A DNA stretch of 10,822 nucleotides from JBBRUG01 sp038247995 (GTDB lineage Bacteria; Chloroflexota; Chloroflexia; Chloroflexales; Chloroflexaceae). The notes below the pieces were generated by a model that ran no database searches, was not told where the DNA came from, and was given only the letters and a program-made list of their open reading frames with translations. A program made the position numbers and the translations under genes. Below, piece after piece: positions 1-7,357 of the stretch. The stretch's first letter is position 1. The number at the start of each line of letters is the position of its first letter. The stretch spans positions 1 to 10,822 of the forward strand of contig JBBRUG010000202.1 of NCBI GenBank assembly GCA_038247995.1. Direction: 5' to 3'.

Positions 1-1
1 G

Positions 2-220
2 CAGTTGTTCCTCGTGCTCCTGGGCTACCGCAACGGCACGCAGGTGCTGGGCTACTTGATCTTTGCGCAGGGCTTCGGCCAGACCTCGGGTAGTGTTACG
101 AGCGCCTTCCGCCAGGGTTATGCCGCCTCGGCGTCGATTGTGCTCTTCCTGCTGGTGCTGATGATTGGCTTGCCGGTGCAGTATTTCCTGCAACGCAGGG
201 AGAAGAGGATTCTCGGATGA
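2..220 (+). CDS. sugar ABC transporter permease, MalF type (3' fragment)
   Basis: This is the C-terminal end (about 72 residues) of an inner-membrane permease subunit that would pair with the next gene product to form the channel of a carbohydrate ABC importer. The frame is open to the left edge, so the start lies outside the window. The fragment contains a glycine- and serine-rich loop (GQTSGSVTSAFRQGYAASAS) followed by one strongly hydrophobic helix and a basic tail (QRREKRILG), the usual ending of MalF/UgpA-type permeases. Its stop codon overlaps the start of the MalG-type gene by 4 bp (ATGA at 217-220), the typical arrangement for translationally coupled permease pairs. Assignment depends mainly on the neighbour, since the EAA loop is outside the window. 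Confidence 0.8.
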   Translation, partial: QLFLVLLGYRNGTQVLGYLIFAQGFGQTSGSVTSAFRQGYAASASIVLFLLVLMIGLPVQYFLQRREKRILG

Positions 221-1089
221 GTACGCTTACTACACCCAATGCTACTGATCTTAAAGCCCAGCCGCAGGCGCCGGTTCGCCGGATCAAGTGGGGTCGCATC
301 GGCGCCTACACGCTGCTCAGCCTGTTTGCGATTGTCTATCTGGGGCCGTTGCTGATGCTGGTGATCACTTCGCTAAAGACGATGCCGGAATTTATGCGCA
401 GTGCTACTTCGCTGCCATCCAGTCTGCATTTCGATAACTTCGCCGAGGCATGGGAAAAGGCTAACTTTCCACGTTACCTGACCAACACACTGATCTATAC
501 CATCTCGGCAACGGTGATCTACATTATCACCGCCGTCTTTGTCGCCTTTCCGATCTCGCGCGGCTATGTCAAGGGCGCCGGCTTTTTGCTCACCCTGTAT
601 GTGATCGCCCTGTTCCTGCCGGTGGCGCTGATCCCGCAGTTCCAGTTGATGTTGGCGCTTGGGCTGTACAACAACCCGTTTGGTTATGTGCTGCTCTTTC
701 TGGTCAACCCGATCGGGATCGTCATTCTGGTCAACTACATCAAGACCCTGCCGCTGGAACTGGATGAGGCGGCGGCGATGGACGGCTGTGGCTACTTCCG
801 TTTCGTGACCATGATCGTCTTCCCGCTGATCCAGCCCGCCATTGCCACGGTGGCTGTGCTGCACGCGATCGGGATCTGGAACGAACTGATTTTGCCGACG
901 ATTTACCTTACCAACCAGAACTTCTACCCGATCACCCGCGGCCTGATCGTCTTTCAGGGCGTCTACGGCAGCGATTGGCCTACCCTCGCATCTGCGGTGC
1001 TGATCATGACCCTGCCGATGCTGCTGATCTTCCTCGTATTGCAACGCTACATCGTTTCGGGCCTGACGGCCGGCGCGGTGAAGGGATGA
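217..1089 (+). CDS. sugar ABC transporter permease, MalG type
   Basis: A complete 290-residue inner-membrane permease of the MalG/UgpE group, the normal length for the family. It would form the translocation pore with the upstream permease and be driven by a cytosolic ATPase not present here. Six hydrophobic segments are visible, at roughly residues 28-52, 90-112, 121-145, 155-175, 198-220 and 258-280. The EAA loop that docks on the ATPase is clear: E184-A-A-A-M-D-G190 followed by FRF...VFPLIQPAI. The C-terminus (residues about 255-290, ending GLTAGAVKG) is also typical. The start is fixed by an AGAGGA ribosome site at 204-209, 7 bases ahead of the ATG, and by the 4-bp overlap with the previous gene. 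The substrate cannot be read from a permease; the large enzyme downstream suggests an oligosaccharide. Confidence 0.93.
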   Translation: MSTLTTPNATDLKAQPQAPVRRIKWGRIGAYTLLSLFAIVYLGPLLMLVITSLKTMPEFMRSATSLPSSLHFDNFAEAWEKANFPRYLTNTLIYTISATVIYIITAVFVAFPISRGYVKGAGFLLTLYVIALFLPVALIPQFQLMLALGLYNNPFGYVLLFLVNPIGIVILVNYIKTLPLELDEAAAMDGCGYFRFVTMIVFPLIQPAIATVAVLHAIGIWNELILPTIYLTNQNFYPITRGLIVFQGVYGSDWPTLASAVLIMTLPMLLIFLVLQRYIVSGLTAGAVKG

Positions 1090-1276
1090 TTGCTGCATCG
1101 TCCGCAGATTGCGCAGATGTAGGCGCACACGCGGTCGGCTGTACCGGACTCGGCATCGTCCGCAGATTGCGCAGATTACGCAGAGGGAAGCGCACACGCG
1201 ATCGGTGGCGCCTGGATGCTGTCCGCCCGCCGGAACAATCTGCGTCAGCTGCGTCAGCTGCGGATCGACACTGGAG
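1090..1276 (+). repeat. intergenic gap built of 9-bp repeats, direct and inverted
   Basis: The gap between the MalG-type permease and the large enzyme is largely repeat. A segment starting GCATCGTCCGCAGATTGCGC occurs twice in direct orientation (1095-1118 and 1153-1176), and each copy is followed by GCGCACACGCG (1123-1133 and 1190-1200). Copy two holds three 9-mers in register (CCGCAGATT, GCGCAGATT, ACGCAGAGG; 1160-1186). The same motif returns inverted at 1237-1263 as AATCTGCGT, CAGCTGCGT, CAGCTGCGG. The inverted halves could fold into a long imperfect hairpin in the message, which might lower expression of the downstream gene or protect the 3' end of the transporter message. There is no T-tract, so it is not an obvious intrinsic terminator. 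Confidence 0.8.
1273..1276 (+). promoter_or_regulatory. ribosome site choosing the start of the large enzyme
   Basis: GGAG lies 7 bases before the ATG at 1284 and only 1 base before the in-frame ATG at 1278, so 1284 is the better start. The reading frame stays open far upstream, back over the end of the permease gene, but that stretch translates the repeats and is not expected to be protein. Confidence 0.6.
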
Positions 1277-1283
1277 TATGCAT

Positions 1284-4200
1284 ATGACTCGCTCCATCCC
1301 CGCTCCGTCGGACATGTGGGACGGCCCCGCCGTGCTCGGCGCCGAGAGTGGCTTTGTTGAGCTCGACGGCGAATCCTTTTATCGGATCAGCAATGTCGAT
1401 CAACTCGATCCCTTCCTGATCACGCTGGTCAGTTCGGCCGACCACTGGCTGTTCATTACCAGCAGTGGCGGTCTGACCGCCGGCCGGGTGAGTCCCGAGA
1501 CGGCATTATTCCCGTACGAGACTTCCGATCGGCTCTACGATTGCCATCCGTACACCGGCTCACTCACCATGCTCCATGTGACGCGGGCGGGTCGTACCCA
1601 GCGCTGGGAGCCGTTCGGCGTCGGCGCGGGCGAACATTACCGGATCGAGCGTAATCTGTACAAAGACGCCCTGAGCACTACGCTGGTCTTTGAGGAATGT
1701 AACCACGACCTGGGGTTGGTTTTTCGCGCCACCTGGCAGACTAGCCCGCGTTTCGGTTTTGTGCGCAGTTGCCGCCTGATTGAACTGTCCGGCGTGGCCT
1801 GTAGCGTGCGGGTGCTCGACGGCCTGCAAAATCTGTTGCCCCACGGGGTAACGACGACGCTCCAGAGCAACTTCAGTAATCTGCTCGACGCATACAAACG
1901 CGCCGAGCGCGACCCGAGCGGCCTGGCGATCTTTGCGCTCAGTTCAACGCTGACCGACCTGGCCGAGGCGAGTGAGTCGTTGCGGGCAACCGTGGCCTGG
2001 CAATCCGGGCTGCATGCCGAACAGACGCTGCTCTCTACGGCGCAGACGGCGGTGTTTTGGCGCAACGCCGAACTTCAGCCCGAAGCCGACCTGCGCGGCC
2101 GGCGCGGCGCGTTCCTGGTGGCGGCCACAATCGAGCTTGCCCCTAACGCCGCCCGCGCCTGGCGGATTGTCGCCGATGTGGCCCAGGACGCCGTCGCCGT
2201 CGCCAATCTGGCCCACAACTTACACACCGACCCGACCGGTCTTGCCGCCGAACTGGAAACCGATATCGCACGGGGGCGCGCCGATCTTGCGGCGCTGGTT
2301 GCCGCCGCCGACGGCTTGCAGCAGAGCGCCGACCCGCTGCTGGGCGCGCATCATGCCGCCAACACGCTCTTCAACATTATGCGCGGCGGCATCTTCGCCG
2401 ACGGCTACACGATCGATACCGCCGATCTGCGTGCCTTTATCGCCGTGCGTAGCCCGCGCCTGCTCGCAGAACAGGCCGCCTTCTTCGCCGACTTGCCGCC
2501 CCAAATCACCGTGCGTGCTCTGCGCACCCGCGCCGGCGCAAGCGGAGTCGCCGACCTCGAACGGCTCTGTACGGAATATTTGCCGCTCACCTTCAGCCGC
2601 CGCCACGGCGACCCCAGCCGCCCATGGAATCGCTTCAGCATCAACCTGCGCGGCGCCAACGGCGAACGCAAGCTCGATTATCAGGGCAACTGGCGCGACC
2701 TGTTTCAGAACTGGGAGCCGCTGGCCTATGCTTTTCCAGCCTATCTGGAGGGCATGGTTGCGCTGTTCCTGAACGCTACTACCGCCGACGGCTACAATCC
2801 CTACCGGATCGCCCGCGCCGGCGTCGAGTGGGAAGTTCCCGAGCCGGAGAACCCCTGGGCGAACATCGGCTACTGGAGTGATCATCAGATCATCTATCTG
2901 CTCAAGCTGCTGGAAACCCTGGAAGCTCACGAGCCGGGCCGCCTTGGCGCGCTGCTCAACCGCTGCAGCTACAGCCATGTCAATGTGCCCTATCGGATCA
3001 AACCCTATGCCGACCTGCTGGCTGATCCCGCCGCCAGTATCGTGTTTGATTGGACCAGCGCGCATGCGCTTGCTGCGCGAGTCGCTACTCACGGCGCCGA
3101 CGGCAAGCTGCACCACGACGCCAACGGACGGGTGCTGCATGTCAGCCTGGCCGAAAAACTGCTCCTGCTCGCGCTCGCCAAACTGGTGAACTTCGTTCCC
3201 GTGGGCGGGATCTGGATGAACACCCAGCGCCCCGAGTGGAACGACGCCAACAACGCGCTGGTCGGTAAGGGGCTTTCGGTGGTAACGCTGGCCTACCTAC
3301 GGCGCTACCTGGTGTTCTGCCGTGCGTTGCTGGCGCAGGGCCCGGCCGAGTTTACCCTCACGGCGGAGTTGCGAGCGCTCTTTAACGGCGTGTTCACTGC
3401 GCTGAAAGCACACGGCGCCAAGCTGGCCGGCAGCTTCACCGATGCAGAGCGGCGGGCACTGATGGACGCCCTCGGCACGGCGGGTGATCAGTATCGGCAG
3501 GGGATTTACGCCAACGGGATCGGCGGGGCGCAGCAGTTGCTTCCGCAGGCCACGGCGCTGGAGGCCCTCGACCTGGCGCTGGCGTTTGTCGAGCATAGCC
3601 TGCGCGCCAACCGGCGCGAAGATGGGTTGTACCACAGCTACAACCTGCTGCGCCTGGATCACGGCACCGCTGCGATCGGGCGGCTGGCCGAGATGCTTGA
3701 AGGCCAGGTAGCGATCCTCTCGGCGGGTCTGCTCGACGCCGAAGCGAGCCTGGCGCTTCTACACGCCCTGCGCGTGAGCGCGCTCTACCGCCCCGACCAG
3801 GATAGCTACATGCTCTACCCCAACCGCGATCTGCCCGGCTTCCGGCGCAAGAACCGGCTCGCGGCGGCGCAGGTGGCGGATCTGCGGCTGGTGGCGGCGT
3901 TGACGGTTGCCGGCGATACCCGGCTGCTGGCCCGCGATCTAGCTGGGGAATACCACTTCGGCGGCGATTTGCATAACGCCCGCGATCTGCATGCCATTCT
4001 CGCCGAGTTGGAGTGTGATCCACGTTTCGCCGCTTTTGTTCGTAGCGAGGGTGGGCAGATCACGGCGCTCTTCGAGCAGGTGTTCCGCCACAGCGAGTTC
4101 ACCGGCCGTTCGGGCAGTTTCTTCGCTTACGAGGGTTTGGGCAGCATCTACTGGCATATGGTGGCCAAACTGCTGCTTGCCGTACAGGAGGTGTACCAGC

Positions 4201-4736
4201 AGGCCGAAACCAACGGCGCCGCTCCGGCAACGCTGGCGGGCCTGGCCGATGCCTACCACGACGTGCGCGCCGGCCTCGGCTTCCAGAAATCGCCCGCCGT
4301 CTACGGCGCCTTCCCAACTGATCCCTACTCGCATACGCCGCTCGGGCGCGGTGCGCAGCAGCCCGGCATGACCGGTCAGGTCAAGGAGGAATTGCTGACC
4401 CGTATGGGCGAACTAGGCGTGACAATCAGCGGCGGGCAGATCACCTTCCGTCCAAGGTTGCTTGGCCCCGAGGAGTGGAGCGCCGCGCCAGGCGCGTTCG
4501 CCTATGTCGATCTCGCCGGTCGGCGGCGCAGCCTGAGCCTGCCGCCCGACGCATTGGCCTTCACCATCGGCCAGACCCCGGTGGTGTATGTGCGCGGCGA
4601 TGATCCGCAGATCGTCATGCATTACGCCGACGGCGCAACCCACACCAGCGCCGGTGATTGCCTCGATGTGCAAACCAGTCGGCAGATCTTCGAACGCGAT
4701 GGCCGGATTGGCCACATTATTGTGACGGTAGTTTAG
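1284..4736 (+). CDS. large GH94/GH149/GH161-like carbohydrate-active protein, candidate oligosaccharide phosphorylase
   Basis: A 1150-residue protein without a signal peptide, so probably cytosolic. It resembles large uncharacterised proteins that I recall from Chloroflexi and Bacteroidetes. Visible blocks: an N-terminal probable beta-sandwich with S60-SGGLTAGR68 and a following FPYE; DYQGNWRD at 465-472; NATTADGYNPYRI shortly after; GYWSDHQ at 529-535; and QRPEWNDANNAL with E651-W-N-D654. The GxW...(D/E)WND arrangement before a helical stretch recalls the catalytic DWND region of GH94 phosphorylases, where the last Asp is the general acid; D654 would be its equivalent. A length near 1150 aa is closer to the beta-1,3-oligoglucan phosphorylase families GH149/GH161 than to cellobiose phosphorylase. 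The C-terminal 200 residues look like another beta-rich domain. It follows sugar permeases and precedes a broken secreted gene, which fits use of an imported glycan. Alternatives are a hydrolase or a non-catalytic relative. Exact reaction and substrate are inference. Confidence 0.6.
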   Translation: MTRSIPAPSDMWDGPAVLGAESGFVELDGESFYRISNVDQLDPFLITLVSSADHWLFITSSGGLTAGRVSPETALFPYETSDRLYDCHPYTGSLTMLHVTRAGRTQRWEPFGVGAGEHYRIERNLYKDALSTTLVFEECNHDLGLVFRATWQTSPRFGFVRSCRLIELSGVACSVRVLDGLQNLLPHGVTTTLQSNFSNLLDAYKRAERDPSGLAIFALSSTLTDLAEASESLRATVAWQSGLHAEQTLLSTAQTAVFWRNAELQPEADLRGRRGAFLVAATIELAPNAARAWRIVADVAQDAVAVANLAHNLHTDPTGLAAELETDIARGRADLAALVAAADGLQQSADPLLGAHHAANTLFNIMRGGIFADGYTIDTADLRAFIAVRSPRLLAEQAAFFADLPPQITVRALRTRAGASGVADLERLCTEYLPLTFSRRHGDPSRPWNRFSINLRGANGERKLDYQGNWRDLFQNWEPLAYAFPAYLEGMVALFLNATTADGYNPYRIARAGVEWEVPEPENPWANIGYWSDHQIIYLLKLLETLEAHEPGRLGALLNRCSYSHVNVPYRIKPYADLLADPAASIVFDWTSAHALAARVATHGADGKLHHDANGRVLHVSLAEKLLLLALAKLVNFVPVGGIWMNTQRPEWNDANNALVGKGLSVVTLAYLRRYLVFCRALLAQGPAEFTLTAELRALFNGVFTALKAHGAKLAGSFTDAERRALMDALGTAGDQYRQGIYANGIGGAQQLLPQATALEALDLALAFVEHSLRANRREDGLYHSYNLLRLDHGTAAIGRLAEMLEGQVAILSAGLLDAEASLALLHALRVSALYRPDQDSYMLYPNRDLPGFRRKNRLAAAQVADLRLVAALTVAGDTRLLARDLAGEYHFGGDLHNARDLHAILAELECDPRFAAFVRSEGGQITALFEQVFRHSEFTGRSGSFFAYEGLGSIYWHMVAKLLLAVQEVYQQAETNGAAPATLAGLADAYHDVRAGLGFQKSPAVYGAFPTDPYSHTPLGRGAQQPGMTGQVKEELLTRMGELGVTISGGQITFRPRLLGPEEWSAAPGAFAYVDLAGRRRSLSLPPDALAFTIGQTPVVYVRGDDPQIVMHYADGATHTSAGDCLDVQTSRQIFERDGRIGHIIVTVV

Positions 4737-4746
4737 AGGAGATGCA

Positions 4747-5206
4747 ATGATGCACACCCGCAAACCATGGCCGGTTCTGTTCCTCCTGTTCGCCCTGCTC
4801 GTCAGCGGATTCGGCGCAACGCCTGCCCGTGTTTTTGCCGCGACCCTGCCCTTGGTCGACGACTTCGAGGCCGCGCTGGACTCCGGCGTTGACCCTAACG
4901 GCATTCCCGTCGGCTGGTTCAACGCCCAGGACGGCGGCTCGACGGTGAGCTTCAGCCGCATGGATGCGCCGCCCGCGCCGCGCCCCGGCGCCTCGGCAGG
5001 CAACAACGTACTTCAGACGACAATGAACGTCACCGCCTTTGGTACGGCACCTGTGTGCTCGACGCGGCCGGCGGTCAACCCGGCGCAAATCCCGCTACTC
5101 GGCGCTCTGACCGATAACGGCGGGCCGACCCAGACCCATCCCTGCTCGCCGGTAGCTCGGCGCTCAACGTGGCTGCGACAGCGGCGCCTTCGAGCGTGCG
5201 GAGTAG
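4747..5206 (+). pseudogene. chimeric remnant: secreted carbohydrate-binding N-terminus joined to a decayed surface-protein C-terminus
   Basis: An open frame runs 4747-5304, but it does not make a sensible protein beyond about residue 98. GAGGAG at 4736-4741 and an ATG 10 bases after the previous stop give a good start in the operon. Residues 1-31 are a signal peptide (basic start, hydrophobic core, cleavage near ARVFA). Residues 34-98 (LPLVDDFEAALDSG... to NVTAF) look like the first strands of a CBM11-like domain found on secreted glucanases. From about 5041 the DNA instead encodes pieces of the repetitive surface proteins ending in choice-of-anchor Q-like repeats, in shifting frames: YGTCVLDAAGG (frame of 5043), PLLGALTDNGGPTQTH (frame of 4747), LLAGSSALN (frame of 5142) and finally CDSGAFERAE plus TAG at 5174-5206. 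The middle of both genes is missing. Best read as a deletion fusion followed by frameshifts; a sequencing or assembly fault is the alternative. Confidence 0.7.
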
Positions 5207-5218
5207 TTCAGGCTGGCT

Positions 5219-5288
5219 CGGACGGAGGACGGAGGACGGAGGGCAAAGCCTGTCCGGCTTTCGTCCTTCGTCTTCGGTCTTCCGTCCG
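5219..5288. repeat. long imperfect inverted repeat of 7-bp GGACGGA units
   Basis: A left arm at 5219-5250 (three GGACGGA-type units ending in GGCAAAGCC) faces a right arm at 5256-5288 (GGCTTTCGTCC through CCGTCCG) across a 5-base loop. The arms are about 32 bases and pair imperfectly, with the first 6 base pairs next to the loop perfect (AAAGCC/GGCTTT). It lies just after the pseudogene and may end its transcription, though no T-tract follows. CCTCCGTCCTTCGTCC at 7299-7314, before the ribonuclease PH gene, is a half copy. Confidence 0.7.
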
Positions 5289-5293
5289 CCCTC

Positions 5294-5314
5294 CTGACGC
5301 CTGACGCCTGACTC
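5294..5314. repeat. 7-bp tandem repeat CTGACGC x3
   Basis: CTGACGC, CTGACGC, CTGACTC occur head to tail directly before the putative -10 box of the aminotransferase gene. The first CTGACG could serve as a weak -35 at 19-base spacing, so the array may overlap the promoter. Confidence 0.6.
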
Positions 5315-5318
5315 CTGG

Positions 5319-5324
5319 TATCAT
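5319..5324 (+). promoter_or_regulatory. putative -10 box for the aminotransferase gene
   Basis: TGGTATCAT (5316-5324) is an extended -10-like sequence 31 bases before the start codon. The block TATCATAGCCACCACC resembles TATGATATGCCAACAC before the ribonuclease PH gene, which makes a shared promoter type plausible. No good -35 was found. Confidence 0.4.
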
Positions 5325-5355
5325 AGCCACCACCATCTGCCTACCAGGAGTCGTT

Positions 5356-6534
5356 ATGTCCGTCTCCGCGCTCAAATTACCGCTGCCCGATCTCGCTAAA
5401 CACTTTCTCTTGCGCCCGGAGATGACCTTTCTGAACCACGGCAGTTTTGGCGCGTGCCCTGCGCCGGTGTTCGCCACGTACCAACAATGGCAACGTGAAC
5501 TCGAATATCAGCCGGTCGAATTCCTTGGTCGCCGGATTGCCGGCTTGCTCGCTGAGGCGCGTGCGGCGCTAGGCGCATATATTGGTAGCGAAACGTCTGA
5601 TGATCTGACGTTTGTGCCTAATGCCACCCACGCGATCAATATTGTTGCCCGGTCACTGGATCTCCAGCCCGGCGACGAAGTACTGGCCACGAATCACGAG
5701 TACGGCGCGGTTGATCGCACCTGGCGCTTCATCTGCGCCCAACGTGGTGCCCAGTACATCCGCCAACCGATCGCCCTGCCGCTGCACGATCCGGCTGAAG
5801 TCGTCGAGCAGCTCTGGGCGGGGGTGACGCCGCGCACAAAAGTGATCGTCGTCAGCCAGATCACCTCGCCCACGGCGCTTACCTTTCCCGTGGCCGCAAT
5901 CTGCGCACGAGCACGCGCCGCCGGCATCATCAGCGTAATCGACGGCGCTCACGCCCCGGGCCAGATCGCCCTCGACATGGCCGCAATTGGTGCCGATTTT
6001 TACGCCGGCAACTGCCACAAATGGCTCTGCGCACCGAAAGGCGCCGGCTTCCTGTACGCTCGTCCGGAAATGCAAGCGCTGCTTACGCCGCTGATCGTCA
6101 GTTGGGGCTGGGAAGCGCTCGCGCCCGGCCCGGCGCCCTTTATTGATCATTTTGGCTGGACCGGCACCGCCGATCCGGCGGCTTATCTGAGCGTGCCGGC
6201 GGCGATCGCCTACCAGGCCGAGCACAACTGGGACGCCGTGCGCGCCGCCTGCCATGCATTGCTCGTCAGTGCCCGCGATCAGGTCGCCGCGCTCTCCGGC
6301 TTGCCCCAGATCTGTCCTGCCGCGCCGGAGTGGTTCAGCCAACTCGCCGTCGCGCCGCTGCCGAACTGCGACCCGGTTGCGCTCCAGCGCCGCCTCTGGG
6401 AGGTATACCAGATCGAAATTCCGATCATCCAGTGGGAAGGTAGGGTCTTCGCCAGGATCTCCATTCAGGCCTACAATACCCCGGCGGATGTGGAGCGGCT
6501 GATCAGTGCCTTGGGTGAAACGATAAAACGATAA
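5356..6534 (+). CDS. class V PLP-dependent aminotransferase, isopenicillin N epimerase (CefD)-like
   Basis: A complete 392-residue cytosolic fold-type I PLP enzyme of the class V aminotransferase/cysteine desulfurase group. NHGSFGACP (residues 27-35) is the hallmark N-terminal block of CefD-like members. N89-A-T91 in NATHAIN fits the cofactor phosphate contact, D196-G-A-H199 supplies the Asp that contacts the pyridine nitrogen, and K222 in GNCHKWLCAPKG is the Schiff-base lysine. Length is normal. AGGAG at 5346-5350, 5 bases before the ATG, supports the start. Despite the family name, antibiotic synthesis is unlikely: related proteins act as epimerases, C-S lyases (as in ergothioneine synthesis) or aminotransferases, and no partner gene here decides between them. 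The last codons and the stop lie inside an 8-bp tandem repeat (6519-6558), so the C-terminus (ETIKR) is partly repeat-encoded. Confidence 0.88.
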   Translation: MSVSALKLPLPDLAKHFLLRPEMTFLNHGSFGACPAPVFATYQQWQRELEYQPVEFLGRRIAGLLAEARAALGAYIGSETSDDLTFVPNATHAINIVARSLDLQPGDEVLATNHEYGAVDRTWRFICAQRGAQYIRQPIALPLHDPAEVVEQLWAGVTPRTKVIVVSQITSPTALTFPVAAICARARAAGIISVIDGAHAPGQIALDMAAIGADFYAGNCHKWLCAPKGAGFLYARPEMQALLTPLIVSWGWEALAPGPAPFIDHFGWTGTADPAAYLSVPAAIAYQAEHNWDAVRAACHALLVSARDQVAALSGLPQICPAAPEWFSQLAVAPLPNCDPVALQRRLWEVYQIEIPIIQWEGRVFARISIQAYNTPADVERLISALGETIKR

Positions 6535-6599
6535 AACGGTAGAACGGTAGAACGGTAGAACAGCCCATTTGCCGTTTTGCCGCTTTGCCGTTTTACCGC
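6519..6599. repeat. two facing 8-bp tandem arrays forming a potential hairpin
   Basis: Five in-register 8-mers (AACGATAA x2, AACGGTAG x3) fill 6519-6558, and four more (TTTGCCGT, TTTGCCGC, TTTGCCGT, TTTACCGC) fill 6568-6599. The second array is roughly the reverse complement of the first (ACGGCAAA/GCGGTAAA against ACGATAAA/ACGGTAGA), so the transcript could fold into an imperfect stem with a loop near 6559-6567. The first array includes the stop codon of the aminotransferase gene. It may act as a message 3'-end structure. Confidence 0.75.
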
Positions 6600-6612
6600 G
6601 TTGCCTGCGTCC

Positions 6613-6641
6613 AATCTGCGTCATCTGCGCAATCTGCGGAT
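6613..6641. repeat. three-unit 9-bp repeat (AATCTGCG family)
   Basis: AATCTGCGT, CATCTGCGC, AATCTGCGG followed by AT. This is the same unit, same copy number and same ending (CTGCGGAT) as at 1237-1265 and 9537-9565. It ends 25 bases before the start codon of the DNA glycosylase gene. Confidence 0.85.
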
Positions 6642-6666
6642 TCAGCACCTATTCCAAGGAACTTCC

Positions 6667-7275
6667 ATGACCACCCGCCCCGATCACACCCCTGCCGTCG
6701 CCCACCTGCGCGCCGCCGACAGCGTACTGGCCGAAATCATCGCCACGGTCGGGCCGTGCGAGTTGGCGCCGCGGGGGGGCGGTTTCCATGAATTGGCCGA
6801 TGCGATCGTTGGGCAGCAGATCTCGATCCAGGCCGCTGCGGCGATCTGGCGTCGCCTCGAAGCCGCGCTTGGCAGTGTTACGCCGCAACAGGTTATTGCA
6901 ATCGATGACCCAAGCCTGCGCGCTGCCGGGTTATCAGGGCAGAAGGTGCGCTACCTGCGCGATCTGGCTGAGCGCGTCGTTGACGGTAGGCTCGATCTCG
7001 CCGGTCTGCCCCAGATCGACGACGATGCGGCGATTGCTCAACTCACGGCGGTCAAGGGTATCGGCCGCTGGACAGCCGAAATCTACCTCTTGTTCGGCCT
7101 GGGTCGCCCCGATATCTTGCCCGCCGACGACCTGGGGCTGCGCTATGCGGTTCAACAATTTTATGCCTTCAGCGAGCCGCCCGCAGCGGCGCAGGTTCGT
7201 ACCGTCGGCGAACCCTGGCGTCCGTATCGTAGCGTCGCCGCGTGGTATCTCTGGCGGGCGCGGCGGATGCTGTGA
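6667..7275 (+). CDS. alkA: DNA-3-methyladenine glycosylase II (AlkA-type)
   Basis: A 202-residue base-excision-repair enzyme of the HhH-GPD superfamily. It would cut the N-glycosidic bond of alkylated purines such as 3-methyladenine, leaving an abasic site. The conserved AIVGQQIS block is at residues 46-53. The helix-hairpin-helix is LTAVKGIGRWTA, with G131-I-G133 and W135 as in E. coli AlkA. The catalytic Asp lies in ILPADDLGLR (D154-D155; by analogy with AlkA the second is catalytic). The C-terminus WRPYRSVAAWYLWR is characteristic. There is no lysine at the bifunctional-lyase position, which fits a monofunctional glycosylase. The protein lacks the N-terminal extra domain of E. coli AlkA and is closer in length to the short bacterial forms. 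AAGGA at 6656-6660, 6 bases before the ATG, sets the start; the frame is open further up but there only encodes repeats. Confidence 0.92.
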   Translation: MTTRPDHTPAVAHLRAADSVLAEIIATVGPCELAPRGGGFHELADAIVGQQISIQAAAAIWRRLEAALGSVTPQQVIAIDDPSLRAAGLSGQKVRYLRDLAERVVDGRLDLAGLPQIDDDAAIAQLTAVKGIGRWTAEIYLLFGLGRPDILPADDLGLRYAVQQFYAFSEPPAAAQVRTVGEPWRPYRSVAAWYLWRARRML

Positions 7276-7328
7276 TGCTGGTTCCTGCATTCACCTTCCT
7301 CCGTCCTTCGTCCTCCCCCAGAACATGC

Positions 7329-7334
7329 TATGAT
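7329..7334 (+). promoter_or_regulatory. putative -10 box for ribonuclease PH
   Basis: TGCTATGAT (7326-7334) is an extended -10-like sequence 23 bases before the start codon, with no clear -35. A start point near 7341 would leave a short leader containing the AGGAG at 7345-7349. See the similar block before the aminotransferase gene. Confidence 0.45.
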
Positions 7335-7357
7335 ATGCCAACACAGGAGCAGCTTTC

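Noticed and set aside
1090..1276. CRISPR-like direct repeats
   Set aside because: Units are 9 bp in tandem with only two longer copies, and no unique spacers of uniform length or cas genes are present. The 10500-10822 arrays fail for the same reason.
975..1283. Upstream extension of the large enzyme's reading frame over the end of the permease gene
   Set aside because: It overlaps the conserved permease C-terminus and then translates intergenic repeats; GGAG at 1273-1276 supports the start at 1284.
5207..5304. C-terminal extension of the secreted gene beyond the CDSGAFERAE stop
   Set aside because: In the signal peptide frame this stretch is arginine-rich translation of the GGACGGA inverted repeat and shows no protein character.
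5653..6648. 331-residue open frame on the minus strand
   Set aside because: It lies antisense to the clearly conserved aminotransferase and runs into repeat DNA; such frames are expected in GC-rich coding DNA. The same applies to the minus-strand frames at 373-1197 and 2220-3140.
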